Shown here piece after piece: positions 9,486-17,735 of a stretch of DNA of 64,000 nt. Position numbers and translations under genes: made by a program. Position 1 is the stretch's first letter, and every line of letters begins with the position of its first letter. The stretch comes from JAJTFA01 sp044351265 (GTDB lineage Bacteria; Bacteroidota; Bacteroidia; UKL13-3). The stretch spans positions 124,001 through 188,000 of the forward strand of contig JBILGC010000001.1 in assembly GCA_044351265.1 (NCBI GenBank), given 5' to 3'. Below the pieces are notes generated by a model. The model was not told the origin of the DNA. It was given only the letters and a program-made list of their open reading frames with translations, and ran no database searches.

Positions 9486-10253
9486 TTATACTCCAAAAAT
9501 TTTAATGGAGTTCTCTGTTGTTACTGCTGCCACTTTTTCAACTGATATATTTTTTAATTCTGCAAGTTTTTCAGCTACCATTAATAAATAACTGCTTTCA
9601 TTACGTTTGCCTCTGTAAGGTATAGGTGCAAGATATGGCGAGTCTGTTTCGAGTACCAATTTCTCCAATCCAATATTTGCTATTGCATCAGGCAGGGTTG
9701 ATTTATTGTAAGTGAGCACACCGCCAATTCCCAGATAAAAACCTAGCGATACTATTTCTTCAGCCTCCGCAGATGTTCCGCTAAAGCAATGAAAAATTCC
9801 ACGCAATTTCTGATGATTGATTTCTTTAATAATGGAAATAATATCGGCTGTTGAATTACGCGAATGAATAACTACCGGCAAATCGTATTGAATAGCCCAC
9901 TGACATTGTTTTTTAAATGCACTGATTTGCTGCTCCTTAAATTCAGTCGACCAATAATAGTCTAATCCAATCTCTCCAACAGCATAGAATTTTCTTTTCT
10001 TAAACCACTTTTGAATTTGAAATAGATGCGCCTCCACATGCTCATCTACAGAACAAGGATGCAATCCCATCATAGGAAAACAATTTTCAGGAAACTCCCA
10101 CACCAAATCCAGCATTGGTTGTATGCTCTGTACATCAATATTGGGTAAAAACAATCTGCGTACCCGTGCATCAAGTGTTCGGTGCATCATCTGCGCACGA
10201 TCTGCTTTAAACTGCTCGGAATATAAGTGGGTATGGGTGTCGGTAAAAATCAT
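9486..10253 (-). CDS. TatD-family metal-dependent deoxyribonuclease
   Basis: A TIM-barrel hydrolase of the amidohydrolase superfamily with the TatD hallmarks: N-terminal FTDTHTHLY (metal-binding HxH), GEIGLDYYW (bridging Glu), VVIHSRNS and GIFHCFSGT (metal His residues), and a late LETDSPYLAP (catalytic Asp). TatD proteins act as 3'-5' exonucleases or DNA-repair nucleases, and some act on D-aminoacyl-tRNA. A start three codons upstream (10262) is possible, but the ATG at 10253 begins right at the conserved strand. Family length is about 255-265 aa, matching this protein. Confidence 0.93.
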   Translation of the reverse strand: MIFTDTHTHLYSEQFKADRAQMMHRTLDARVRRLFLPNIDVQSIQPMLDLVWEFPENCFPMMGLHPCSVDEHVEAHLFQIQKWFKKRKFYAVGEIGLDYYWSTEFKEQQISAFKKQCQWAIQYDLPVVIHSRNSTADIISIIKEINHQKLRGIFHCFSGTSAEAEEIVSLGFYLGIGGVLTYNKSTLPDAIANIGLEKLVLETDSPYLAPIPYRGKRNESSYLLMVAEKLAELKNISVEKVAAVTTENSIKIFGV

Positions 10254-10280
10254 GAGTCGCAAATATAAACCAACTCAAAA

Positions 10281-10790
10281 TTAGAACAAGGTATACATCA
10301 GCTCATCAAGCCTGATGCCAAACCAAGCATAGATACCATAAAGCAATGTGCCCCAAAGCACAAACGCTGCAAACATATAAACCTTTATGCGCCACTTGTT
10401 TTTTTCAATCATGCTGGCCAGAATGGTACCCACCGGCACTGAGAGAAATACAGGTGTTAATGCCACTATTCCATAAATTTCATACTTATTAATAAAATTT
10501 ACCAGCCAGCGTAGTCTATTGTTTACCTTAATACCTTTTCTTGACTTAGTGGGATAGAATTTATGCTTCAGTTTTATGATTAGTCCCCATAAATACAGAT
10601 AAATCAACACTCCAAGAAAACCACCTAATGTGGTAGTAAGTATCGACTCGACATAGTTAAAGCCAAATCCAAGCGCCATAAAAAATCCAAGCATGAATTT
10701 AAAACTGCTCCACAGCGCAACGGCAAAAAATTTAATAACTTCGGGTGTCATGGCAATGGGTGAAGTTAATAAGTATACTTGTAAAAACAT
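10281..10790 (-). CDS. Small integral membrane protein, unassigned
   Basis: A 169-aa protein with about four hydrophobic helices and a basic cytoplasmic loop (HKFYPTKSRKGIKVNNR). The segment GIVALTPVFLSVPVGTILAS resembles the re-entrant proline/glycine loop of small DedA-like or 'small multidrug export' membrane families, but I cannot assign one firmly. A Met at residue 14 (MTPEVIKFF) is an alternative start. It lies 27 bp upstream of tatD on the same strand and is divergent from the porin gene. No function is proposed. Confidence 0.6.
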   Translation of the reverse strand: MFLQVYLLTSPIAMTPEVIKFFAVALWSSFKFMLGFFMALGFGFNYVESILTTTLGGFLGVLIYLYLWGLIIKLKHKFYPTKSRKGIKVNNRLRWLVNFINKYEIYGIVALTPVFLSVPVGTILASMIEKNKWRIKVYMFAAFVLWGTLLYGIYAWFGIRLDELMYTLF

Positions 10791-10835
10791 GAATCATTCT
10801 TCGATATTTTAAACAAACAAATTATATTGCCCAAG

Positions 10836-11963
10836 ATGACAAAATCTCTTCGAAATTTATCACTCATTATTATCCAACTACTTTGGGCAACTGCATGGGC
10901 TCAGGTACAAAATACCGGAATGACCGACCAAAGCGACAGCGCTGAAATGGGCAAAATTATGATTGCAGGTTATGTAGATGTGTATTATGGATTTGATTTT
11001 AATAACCCGGCTTCAAAGCAACGACCATACGCTGTTACTGCTGCCCGTCACAATGAGCTAAATATAAACCTGGCGTATCTGGAAATTCGCTACCAGGGCG
11101 AGCGCACACGTGCTCGTTTTCTTCCGGGGATTGGTACGTACATCAACGATAATTATGCCTCAGAACCCGGAACACTTAAAAATTTGGTAGAAGCCTATGC
11201 AGGCATAAAACTCTCTTCATCTAAAAATATATGGCTCGATGCAGGTGTGCTGGGCTCTCCTTATACTTATGAGTCGGCTATATCAAAAGACCAGCTTATG
11301 TATTCGCGCTCACTTGCCGCAGAGCACTCTCCATATTACCTCACAGGCCTGCGATTGCAAATGCCGCTTGGCAAAAAAACAACCGCTTATTTTTATGCAC
11401 TCAACGGCTGGCAGCAAATAGCCGATTTAAACACTGAGCCTGCAGTGGGTACCCAGCTTGAAATAAAACCAACCCAAAACCTGCTCATTAACTGGAGCAA
11501 TTATGTGGGCTCCGAACGCTCAGCTGCGCAGCCGCAAAATGGTATGCGTTATTTTACAGATTTGTACGCCATTTTCAGCCTCAACAAAAAATTGGGCTTC
11601 TCTTTGGGTGCTTACCTTGGTATGCAGCAAAGAAAAGACAGCATAACCGCAACGGAGAAAGGCTACTTCTGGGGCCAGGCCAACTTAACCGGCAGGTATA
11701 ACCTAAGTAAAAGCCTGATGCTAACGGCTCGGATTGAATACTTGGAAGACATGCATGGGGTTGTGGTGATGCCTATTACAAATGCAAATGGTTTTGCTTC
11801 TTATGGTTCAGGTGTGTGTTTAACTTGGAAAGTAACAGACCATGCCGCGCTGCGACTGGAAGGAAGAAACTTTTATTCCTCATCCGGCATTTTTCAGGAT
11901 ACAGATGGTAAGCCATCCCGCCAATCGGAAATGGTTTTAGCAAATATGACAGTTTGGTTTTAA
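10836..11963 (+). CDS. Outer-membrane beta-barrel porin (BBP2/OmpL-like)
   Basis: A 375-aa secreted protein with a signal peptide ending near AWAQ, then alternating amphipathic beta strands throughout and a C-terminal aromatic residue (TVWF), as expected of an outer-membrane barrel. The early GYVDVYYGFDF and the spacing of strands resemble the Bacteroidota 'beta-barrel porin-2, OmpL-like' group. I chose the ATG at 10836 because it gives a normal basic signal-peptide start (MTKSLRN); a TTG three codons upstream is unlikely. The transported solute is unknown. A stem-loop follows the stop. Confidence 0.75.
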   Translation: MTKSLRNLSLIIIQLLWATAWAQVQNTGMTDQSDSAEMGKIMIAGYVDVYYGFDFNNPASKQRPYAVTAARHNELNINLAYLEIRYQGERTRARFLPGIGTYINDNYASEPGTLKNLVEAYAGIKLSSSKNIWLDAGVLGSPYTYESAISKDQLMYSRSLAAEHSPYYLTGLRLQMPLGKKTTAYFYALNGWQQIADLNTEPAVGTQLEIKPTQNLLINWSNYVGSERSAAQPQNGMRYFTDLYAIFSLNKKLGFSLGAYLGMQQRKDSITATEKGYFWGQANLTGRYNLSKSLMLTARIEYLEDMHGVVVMPITNANGFASYGSGVCLTWKVTDHAALRLEGRNFYSSSGIFQDTDGKPSRQSEMVLANMTVWF

Positions 11964-11972
11964 CTACTTAGC

Positions 11973-11999
11973 AGGCTGTATTTGTTTGAAGTACAGCCT
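11973..11999 (+). terminator. Stem-loop after the porin gene
   Basis: Ten bases after the stop an 8-bp stem (AGGCTGTA / TACAGCCT) encloses an 11-nt loop. There is no clear T-run afterwards, so it may be a weak or factor-dependent terminator or a 3'-end stabiliser. Confidence 0.4.
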
Positions 12000-12125
12000 T
12001 AAAAGTCAATTATTACATATGCTCCAATCATAAGTAAATTATAGCACTTCCCTTTTTAAAAAAGCCTACACATTTGCACTTTTGATTCTTTTTTTCCGAT
12101 AATTGAAAAATCATCTTCTTAGCCT

Positions 12126-14951
12126 TTGATTAAATTAATAAGCCGTTTTCTACTCATACCTATTTGTGCTCTGCTTTGCTGGCAAGCTCACGGCCAAACT
12201 GTTATTACCATTAAAGGTAAAATAAGGGATAAAAAAAGCAATGAGCCCTTAATTGGTGTTGCTGTAAATGTAAAAGGCACCTCCAACGGAGCCACAACCG
12301 ATTTTGACGGTGAGTTTACCTTGCGCACCTCTCAACCACTGCCATTGGTTTTGCTTGTTAGATATGTTGGCTATGAAAACCAGGAAATAAATGTTGGCAG
12401 CAATGCCAAGCCCATTGATATTAAATTGGCAGAAAACACCAAAATTCTGAAGGACGTAGAAATACGCGATACCCGCATTACCGAAAAGCAAAAACAGCAG
12501 CCCCTTTCTGTTGAAACCATGGATGCTATTGCCATTAAAGAAACCCCTGCAGCCAATTTTTATGAAGGGCTCTCTCACCTCAAGGGTGTTGACCTTACCA
12601 GTGCCAGTATTGGTTTTAAAATCATCAATACCCGTGGCTTTAACAGCACTTCTCCTGTGCGCTCACTGCAATTAATTGACGGGGTAGATAACCAGGCTCC
12701 CGGATTAAATTTTTCTCTCGGAAATTTTTTGGGAGCTAGCGAACTCGATCTGCAAAGGGTAGATTTAGTGGTGGGGGCCAGCAGTGCCTATTACGGGCCC
12801 AATGCTTTTAACGGTGTAATTAATATGCAAACCAAAAATCCATTTTTGTTTCCCGGATTAAGTGCGCAGGTTAAGGTGGGCGAAAGAAATTTGCTTGAAA
12901 CGAGTGTGCGTTGGGCACAAGCCTTTAAAAACAAAAAGGGCGAGGATAAATTCGCCTATAAGTTTAATGTGTTTATGATGCGCGCCCGCGACTGGGAAGC
13001 ACGCAATTATGCACCAACCATTCAATCTCCCACCAACCAAACCAACCCGGGTGGCTATGATGCGGTTAACAGGTATGGTGATGAGTATACCGACAGAATA
13101 TTTTATACGCCTCCAATAAATTTACCAAGCATAGGCAGGGGCTATTATCTCAGAGATGGATATAATGAAGAAGATCTGGTAGATTATAATACCAGAAACC
13201 TGCTGCTTTCCGGTGCCCTACACTATAAGTTTTATAAAGACCATGAAATAGTTTACACGTCACACTATGCAACCGGCACCACCATTTATCAGGGAGACAA
13301 CCGCTTCAGCCTGCGAGATATCAAATTTTATCAGAACAAGCTGGAGGTAAGAAAAGAAGGAAAATATTTTATTAGAGCTTATGCCACGCAGGAAGATGCA
13401 GGTAGGAGTTTTGATGCGTATTCAACCGCCATTATACTTCAAAATATTGTGAAATCTAACACTGATTGGGGTAAAAATTATAATGACTATTTGTCGGCAA
13501 GACTGTCTCCCTTAGTAGCCACATGGTACTTTGAAAACGTTGGCGGAAAGGGGCTAAAACTCGATGAACGTTTCCCTCCAGGCACTAACGACAGGATAAA
13601 TTTTATTGAAGAATATTGGCGGCAGAACTTTGGTGATACATTAATTAAAATACATAATGAAGCAAGAGTGCGTGCTAACAATGATCCCACTACTAATAAT
13701 ACCGGCCTCCCTCGTTTTGATCCGAATACAGATAGGTTTGATTCAGCTGTTAACTCCATTACCACCCGAACCAAAAGAGACGGGGGCTCCATGTTCTTCG
13801 ACCAATCTGCCTTGTATCATGTTGCGGGCGAGTATAAATTCACCATTCCCCACGTGGCCGATTTTACTGCAGGTGGCAATTACAGGCTCTATGCGCCTCA
13901 TTCTCGAGGGTCTATTTTTCTTGATACTGCGGCCAACCAGCGCATTTATAACCGGGAGTTTGGCTTGTATCTGGGTATAGAAAGGAAAATGCTAAAAGAA
14001 AAACTTAAATTAAGTGTAACCAACCGCATTGATAAAAACGAAAATTTTAACTGGTTGTGGTCTCCTGCTGCTACGGGTGTATTTACACACAAAGCGCATG
14101 TATTCAGGGTTTCATTATCATCTGCCATACGAAATCCTACACTAACCGATCAGTATATCAATTTAAATGTGGGCAGAGCAACTCTCCTCGGTAATTTGCA
14201 GGGCTTTGACAGTTTGGTTTATATCGCCTCCATGATTGATGCGTTTAACAATGGCAGGCAGTTTTTGCAATATTTTAATGTTGCGCCTATACGACCCGAA
14301 AAAGTGAGAACCATAGAGTTTGGCTACCGCTCCGCACTTTGGGAGAAAGTATTTGTAGATGCCAGCTATTACCACAGCTGGTATACCGATTTTATCGGGT
14401 ATAAAATTGGGGCAAAGATTCTTTGGTATGAAAGTTCTCCTTTCCCTACAAATGTGAGTGTTTTTCGAGTTGCAACCAACTCAGAGTCAGAGGTGCAAAC
14501 CCAAGGTTATACCATTGGGGTGCAGTATTTCTGGCAAAAATGGCTTGGCTTTAATGCCAACTATTCATGGAACAGGCTAATCCAAACCAATGAGGCCGAC
14601 TCTATTATTCCTGCCTTCAATACCCCTGAACACAAATACAATTTAGGTATCAGCGGCAGGGACATCACAACCCAAATTGGCTCATTTGCCCTGCGCCACT
14701 GGGGTTATGGCGTTAACTACAAATGGCAAACCGGATTTATGTTTGAGGGTTCGCCCCAGTTTACCGGAGAAGTGCCTGCCTATGGCATGTTGGATGTTCA
14801 GGTAAACAAGCAATTCCCGGTTTACCGCTGCACACTCAAACTTGGCGCAACCAATGCACTAAATAACAGGGTTTTTCAAGTATATGGAGGGCCCGTGGTG
14901 GGGCGCATGATTTACCTATCGCTGCTGTTTGAACTCAATTCTGCCAACTAA
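12126..14951 (+). CDS. TonB-dependent outer-membrane receptor with CarboxypepD_reg-like N-domain
   Basis: A 941-aa receptor. Residues 1-23 form a signal peptide ending at AHGQ. Residues 26-105 are a carboxypeptidase-regulatory-like beta-sandwich (SNEPLIGVAVNVKGT, TDFDGEFTL). A plug domain follows (LQLIDGVDNQAPG, RVDLVVGASSAYYGPNAFNG), then a roughly 700-residue 22-strand barrel. It imports a ligand across the outer membrane using TonB energy. There is no SusD partner nearby, so it is not a classic SusCD glycan importer and could take up siderophore, metal or peptide. The frame is blocked by a TAG immediately upstream of the TTG at 12126, so a TTG start is implied. The T9SS esterase-like gene follows after 62 bp and may be functionally linked. 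Confidence 0.92.
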   Translation: MIKLISRFLLIPICALLCWQAHGQTVITIKGKIRDKKSNEPLIGVAVNVKGTSNGATTDFDGEFTLRTSQPLPLVLLVRYVGYENQEINVGSNAKPIDIKLAENTKILKDVEIRDTRITEKQKQQPLSVETMDAIAIKETPAANFYEGLSHLKGVDLTSASIGFKIINTRGFNSTSPVRSLQLIDGVDNQAPGLNFSLGNFLGASELDLQRVDLVVGASSAYYGPNAFNGVINMQTKNPFLFPGLSAQVKVGERNLLETSVRWAQAFKNKKGEDKFAYKFNVFMMRARDWEARNYAPTIQSPTNQTNPGGYDAVNRYGDEYTDRIFYTPPINLPSIGRGYYLRDGYNEEDLVDYNTRNLLLSGALHYKFYKDHEIVYTSHYATGTTIYQGDNRFSLRDIKFYQNKLEVRKEGKYFIRAYATQEDAGRSFDAYSTAIILQNIVKSNTDWGKNYNDYLSARLSPLVATWYFENVGGKGLKLDERFPPGTNDRINFIEEYWRQNFGDTLIKIHNEARVRANNDPTTNNTGLPRFDPNTDRFDSAVNSITTRTKRDGGSMFFDQSALYHVAGEYKFTIPHVADFTAGGNYRLYAPHSRGSIFLDTAANQRIYNREFGLYLGIERKMLKEKLKLSVTNRIDKNENFNWLWSPAATGVFTHKAHVFRVSLSSAIRNPTLTDQYINLNVGRATLLGNLQGFDSLVYIASMIDAFNNGRQFLQYFNVAPIRPEKVRTIEFGYRSALWEKVFVDASYYHSWYTDFIGYKIGAKILWYESSPFPTNVSVFRVATNSESEVQTQGYTIGVQYFWQKWLGFNANYSWNRLIQTNEADSIIPAFNTPEHKYNLGISGRDITTQIGSFALRHWGYGVNYKWQTGFMFEGSPQFTGEVPAYGMLDVQVNKQFPVYRCTLKLGATNALNNRVFQVYGGPVVGRMIYLSLLFELNSAN

Positions 14952-14957
14952 AACTTG

Positions 14958-14987
14958 TTTGTTTAATCAATTTTTTCATTTTCTTTG
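14958..14987 (+). promoter_or_regulatory. Candidate Bacteroidota-type promoter for the T9SS hydrolase-like gene
   Basis: TTTG at 14958-14961 is followed after 18 bp by TTTCTTTG at 14980-14987, a one-mismatch match to the Bacteroidota -7 consensus TAnnTTTG. The gene starts 26 bp later. The region is T-rich, so chance matches are likely. Confidence 0.35.
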
Positions 14988-15013
14988 TTTAAATCTTAAT
15001 TTTAAAAAAACTT

Positions 15014-16882
15014 ATGAAAAAACTATTACTATGTTCTATGCTCTTTGTTGCCATGATGTTTTTAGGCAGCAACTTGTTTGCACAACGTTACTTAGATGAC
15101 GTTTTTAGCGCAGTAAACAAAACCACCAACGTGGTTTATGACAGTAACCGTGCGGTAAATATTATTCCGCCAAACAACCCTCCCATCATTACCCAAAACC
15201 TGATTTGCGATATTTACCAACCTGCCGGTGATAGCCTTTGCAAGCGTCCGGTTATCATTTTATTACACACCGGAAGTTATTTGCCAACCCTTGTGAACCA
15301 GCAGACAACAGGAAGCAAAAATGACAGCAATGTTGTGGAGATAGCTAACCGTTTTGCTAAAAAAGGCTATGTTGTGGTGGCAATGAACTACCGCTTGGGA
15401 TGGAACCCTGCCACCACCAATCAAGCAGCTGCTGCTGAGCAGCTCATCAAGGCAACTTATCGTGCTATTCAAGACGTTCGCAACTGTGTACGTTTTATGC
15501 GCAAGAACGCAGCTACCTACCGTGTTGACACTGCCAAAATCATAGTTGGTGGTCAGGGTACAGGCGGCTATGTGGCACTTGGACTTGCAGCCGTTAACAA
15601 ACGTTCTGAAATTGAAACTAACCCTAAGTTTTTACGTGGTGATTTTTCTCCAATGGTTAGCGTTGATACACTTGGCGACTGGAATGGTTTGGGCGGAAAT
15701 CCATTCTTCAACTATAGTGGAGAACCTGAACTTTCAGGAAATGTTCACATGGTGTTTAACTTTGGTGGCGCCATGGGCGATAGCACCTGGATGGACAATG
15801 CAACCCTGCCTATTGTGAGCTTGCATTGCTTGAAAGATCCTTTTGCTCCTTATCGCACCGGTAACGTTATTGTTCCTACAACAGGTATTACCGTAATTCC
15901 AAGTGCCTCAGGTGCAGGTTCAGTAATTCCTTTTGCAAATAGCCTTGGCATTAACAACAAAATCAATTCAAAAACATACACCGATCCAATTAGCGTAAGA
16001 GCTACTGCTTTAACAGGTGGCGTAAACAATCTGTATCCATTCTGGACATTAACCCCTGAAGGTTCACCATGGGAGTGGTGGGATAGAGCTTTCGTTCAAT
16101 CCATCAATTTCCCTTCTCCAGGCGCAGGTCGTATAGCTGACTCCCTTTCTATGTTAACCAACCCATTCATGTCGGCTGCAAGAGCCAGGGCATATTGCGA
16201 TACCATCGTTGGTTTTGTTAACCCTCGCATTGTAACTCAGTTTGATTTGGATTTACCTTCAGCAATAGATAGCATTTCTATAGGTAACCTCCTAGCACCT
16301 GCCAGCAATACCTCGATTACAGTTTATAACGATTCAACCAAAAATATCAATATCTCATGGAGCCCATCTTGCAGTCCATTCACAAGCTTAGGCAGCATTA
16401 ACTACTCATGGGCTATTACCGATAGCAGTGGTAATTTCACTACACCTATCTTAAAAGTTCCTACAGGCACAAATACCTCTTTAACCCTAACAGAGAAAGC
16501 CGTTTGGGATTTACTGGGTAGTGCTGCTATTCCTGTTGGTGGCAGCGTGCCAGCCAAATGGACTGTATTTGCTAATATTGGTTCAACTTCTGTCAAATAT
16601 GCTACATGGAACATCACTCTTACCCGTGGAACCAATGTAGGCCTCCTTGAGGTTGATAACAAAGCTGCTTTCAATGTATATCCTAATCCTACAAGCGGGG
16701 TAGTTAATTTTGCTTCAGCTCAAAAAATATCAGCAGTAAGAATCATTGATATAACAGGTAAATCTGTTGTTGAAACCAACGAAACCAAAATAGATGTGAG
16801 CACACTGAATAAAGGAATTTACTTTGTAGAAGTAACCCTTGAAAATGGTGCAAAAGCTACCAAGCGTTTATTGGTTAACTAA
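15014..16882 (+). CDS. T9SS-secreted alpha/beta-hydrolase-fold protein, nucleophile Ser replaced
   Basis: A 622-aa secreted protein. A signal peptide (1-23, ending LFAQ) precedes an alpha/beta-hydrolase domain of the carboxylesterase/lipase type (VIILLHTGSYLP near 80, VVVAMNYRLGW near 121, then an RNCVRFMRKN helix). A roughly 80-residue T9SS type A sorting domain follows (FNVYPNPTSG near 554, closing with GIYFVEV and KRLLVN). Where esterases have G-x-S-x-G, this protein reads G180-Q-G182-T-G184, so the expected serine is glycine. The protein may be catalytically dead, binding, or use another residue. The T9SS would export it and remove the sorting domain at the cell surface. It sits directly after the TonB receptor and is followed by two stem-loops. 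Confidence 0.82.
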   Translation: MKKLLLCSMLFVAMMFLGSNLFAQRYLDDVFSAVNKTTNVVYDSNRAVNIIPPNNPPIITQNLICDIYQPAGDSLCKRPVIILLHTGSYLPTLVNQQTTGSKNDSNVVEIANRFAKKGYVVVAMNYRLGWNPATTNQAAAAEQLIKATYRAIQDVRNCVRFMRKNAATYRVDTAKIIVGGQGTGGYVALGLAAVNKRSEIETNPKFLRGDFSPMVSVDTLGDWNGLGGNPFFNYSGEPELSGNVHMVFNFGGAMGDSTWMDNATLPIVSLHCLKDPFAPYRTGNVIVPTTGITVIPSASGAGSVIPFANSLGINNKINSKTYTDPISVRATALTGGVNNLYPFWTLTPEGSPWEWWDRAFVQSINFPSPGAGRIADSLSMLTNPFMSAARARAYCDTIVGFVNPRIVTQFDLDLPSAIDSISIGNLLAPASNTSITVYNDSTKNINISWSPSCSPFTSLGSINYSWAITDSSGNFTTPILKVPTGTNTSLTLTEKAVWDLLGSAAIPVGGSVPAKWTVFANIGSTSVKYATWNITLTRGTNVGLLEVDNKAAFNVYPNPTSGVVNFASAQKISAVRIIDITGKSVVETNETKIDVSTLNKGIYFVEVTLENGAKATKRLLVN

Positions 16883-16889
16883 TCAAATA

Positions 16890-16951
16890 TTAGCTGATTA
16901 TTCAGCTAACAAAAAGAGGCTGTCTCTGAAAAGAGTACAGCCTCTTTTTTT
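16890..16951 (+). terminator. Two consecutive stem-loops; the second is a strong intrinsic terminator
   Basis: The first hairpin (16890-16909) has an 8-bp stem TTAGCTGA/TCAGCTAA with a TTAT loop. The second (16911-16951) has a GC-containing stem AAAGAGGCTGT/ACAGCCTCTTT followed directly by a T-run, the classic Rho-independent form. They lie 8 and 29 bp past the T9SS gene stop and insulate it from the repeat region downstream. Confidence 0.8.
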
Positions 16952-16976
16952 GTTTAAATAATTTGCCTTTATGATA

Positions 16977-17244
16977 GCGGTGGTTTCGACAAGCTCAACC
17001 ACCGAGACACATCTCGTTGCCTGAGCCTGTAATCTCGCTGCCTGAGCCTGTCGAAGGCAGCATACACAGCGGTGGTTTCGACAAGCTCAACCACCGAAAC
17101 ATATCCCATTGCCTGAGTTTGAAATCTCGCTGCCTGAGCCTGTCGAAGGCAGCATACACAGCGGTGGTTTCGACAAGCTCAACCACCGAAACACATCCCG
17201 TTGCCTGAGTTTGAAATCTCGCTGCCTGAGCCTGTCGAAGGCAG
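16977..17244. repeat. 92-bp tandem array of paired inverted hairpins (REPIN-like), 2.9 copies
   Basis: Three copies start at 16977, 17069 and 17161, each 92 bp apart; the third is cut at 84 bp. Each unit holds hairpin 1, CGGTGGTT-(TCGACAAGCTC)-AACCACCG, and hairpin 2, CTGCCT-(GAGCCTGTCGA)-AGGCAG. The loop of hairpin 2 is the reverse complement of the hairpin 1 loop apart from one base, while the stems differ. Each unit is thus two REP-like hairpins in opposite orientation. Copies 2 and 3 are nearly identical; copy 1 differs at several positions between the hairpins. The third copy runs into the 3' end of the GIY-YIG gene. Loop-type sequences like these are widespread in Bacteroidota genomes, as I recall. 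Confidence 0.9.
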
Positions 17245-17529
17245 TGATTTTCCATAGCTCATTGCTAACTCGGGTAGCTTATCGCTCTCACCATTTATTA
17301 ATGCTTCCTTTTTTTCCCTGCGCCAACCTTGTATTTGTTTTTCTCTGTAAAATGCTTCATCTATTCTTTGATATTCTTCGTAGTAAACCAATTCTACTGG
17401 AAGTCTTTTTCTGGTATGGTTCGCGCCTTCTCCTGCATGATGCTGAGCCAAACGTGTTTGAAGATCAACTGTGCTCCCCACATAGTAACTATCATCTGAG
17501 CATTTTAATATATACATGTAACCTTTCAT
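17179..17529 (-). CDS. Single-domain GIY-YIG nuclease (UPF0213/YhbQ-like)
   Basis: A 116-aa protein whose first ~90 residues form a complete GIY-YIG fold: YMYILKC at 4-10, YYVGST at 15-20, the catalytic Arg in TRLAQH (R26), NHTRKR at 38-42 and the metal-binding Glu in YREKQIQGW (E63). Such domains cut DNA at a single strand. Residues 96-116 are encoded by the adjacent repeat and the TGA stop lies in the loop of a repeat hairpin, so the natural C-terminus has been replaced or the tail is a by-product of repeat insertion. No other gene is in its transcription unit; an intact repeat copy lies upstream. Confidence 0.88.
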   Translation of the reverse strand: MKGYMYILKCSDDSYYVGSTVDLQTRLAQHHAGEGANHTRKRLPVELVYYEEYQRIDEAFYREKQIQGWRREKKEALINGESDKLPELAMSYGKSLPSTGSGSEISNSGNGMCFGG

Positions 17530-17632
17530 CTATTGTGTTTGTAAAGCTCTAAATAATTGTTCCTTTAAAGCAATTTATATTTAATTGTTCAAAATAAAAA
17601 GAGTCGTTCTCTCCTTTCCGCTCTTATATATC

Positions 17633-17690
17633 AGTGGTTTCGACAAGCTCAACCACCGAAACACATCCCGTTGCCTGAGTTTGTCGAAGA
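17633..17690. repeat. Single REP-like repeat copy upstream of the GIY-YIG gene
   Basis: The hairpin GTGGTT-(TCGACAAGCTC)-AACCAC is followed by the half-site GCCTGAGTTTGTCGAAG. Positions 17634-17683 match 17164-17213 of the array exactly and in direct orientation. After GAGTTTG this copy continues into TCGAAG, giving the full inverted loop motif that the array copies have lost (they read GAGTTTGAAATCTC). It may therefore represent the ancestral unit. Confidence 0.85.
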
Positions 17691-17735
17691 ACCAAGAAAA
17701 AAATAAAATAAAGGCTGTTATGTAACGTGCAGATT

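Larger units (their letters stand above)
17161..17690. mobile_element. Candidate mobile unit: GIY-YIG gene between direct copies of a REP-like repeat
   Basis: The sequence 17164-17213 recurs exactly, in the same orientation, at 17634-17683 (50 bp). Between the copies lie only the GIY-YIG gene and its upstream region. The layout recalls a small transposable unit or an insertion between repeat copies, with a nuclease in place of a transposase. No target-site duplication was identified and mobility is inferred only. Confidence 0.35.

Noticed and set aside
16977..17244. CRISPR array
   Set aside because: The 92-bp copies are contiguous and nearly identical, with no unique spacers, and no cas gene is in the window.
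16995..17552. Plus- and minus-strand open frames through the repeat array, other than the GIY-YIG gene
   Set aside because: They are made of repeat sequence translated in different frames; the 92-bp period is not a multiple of three and no other domain is present.
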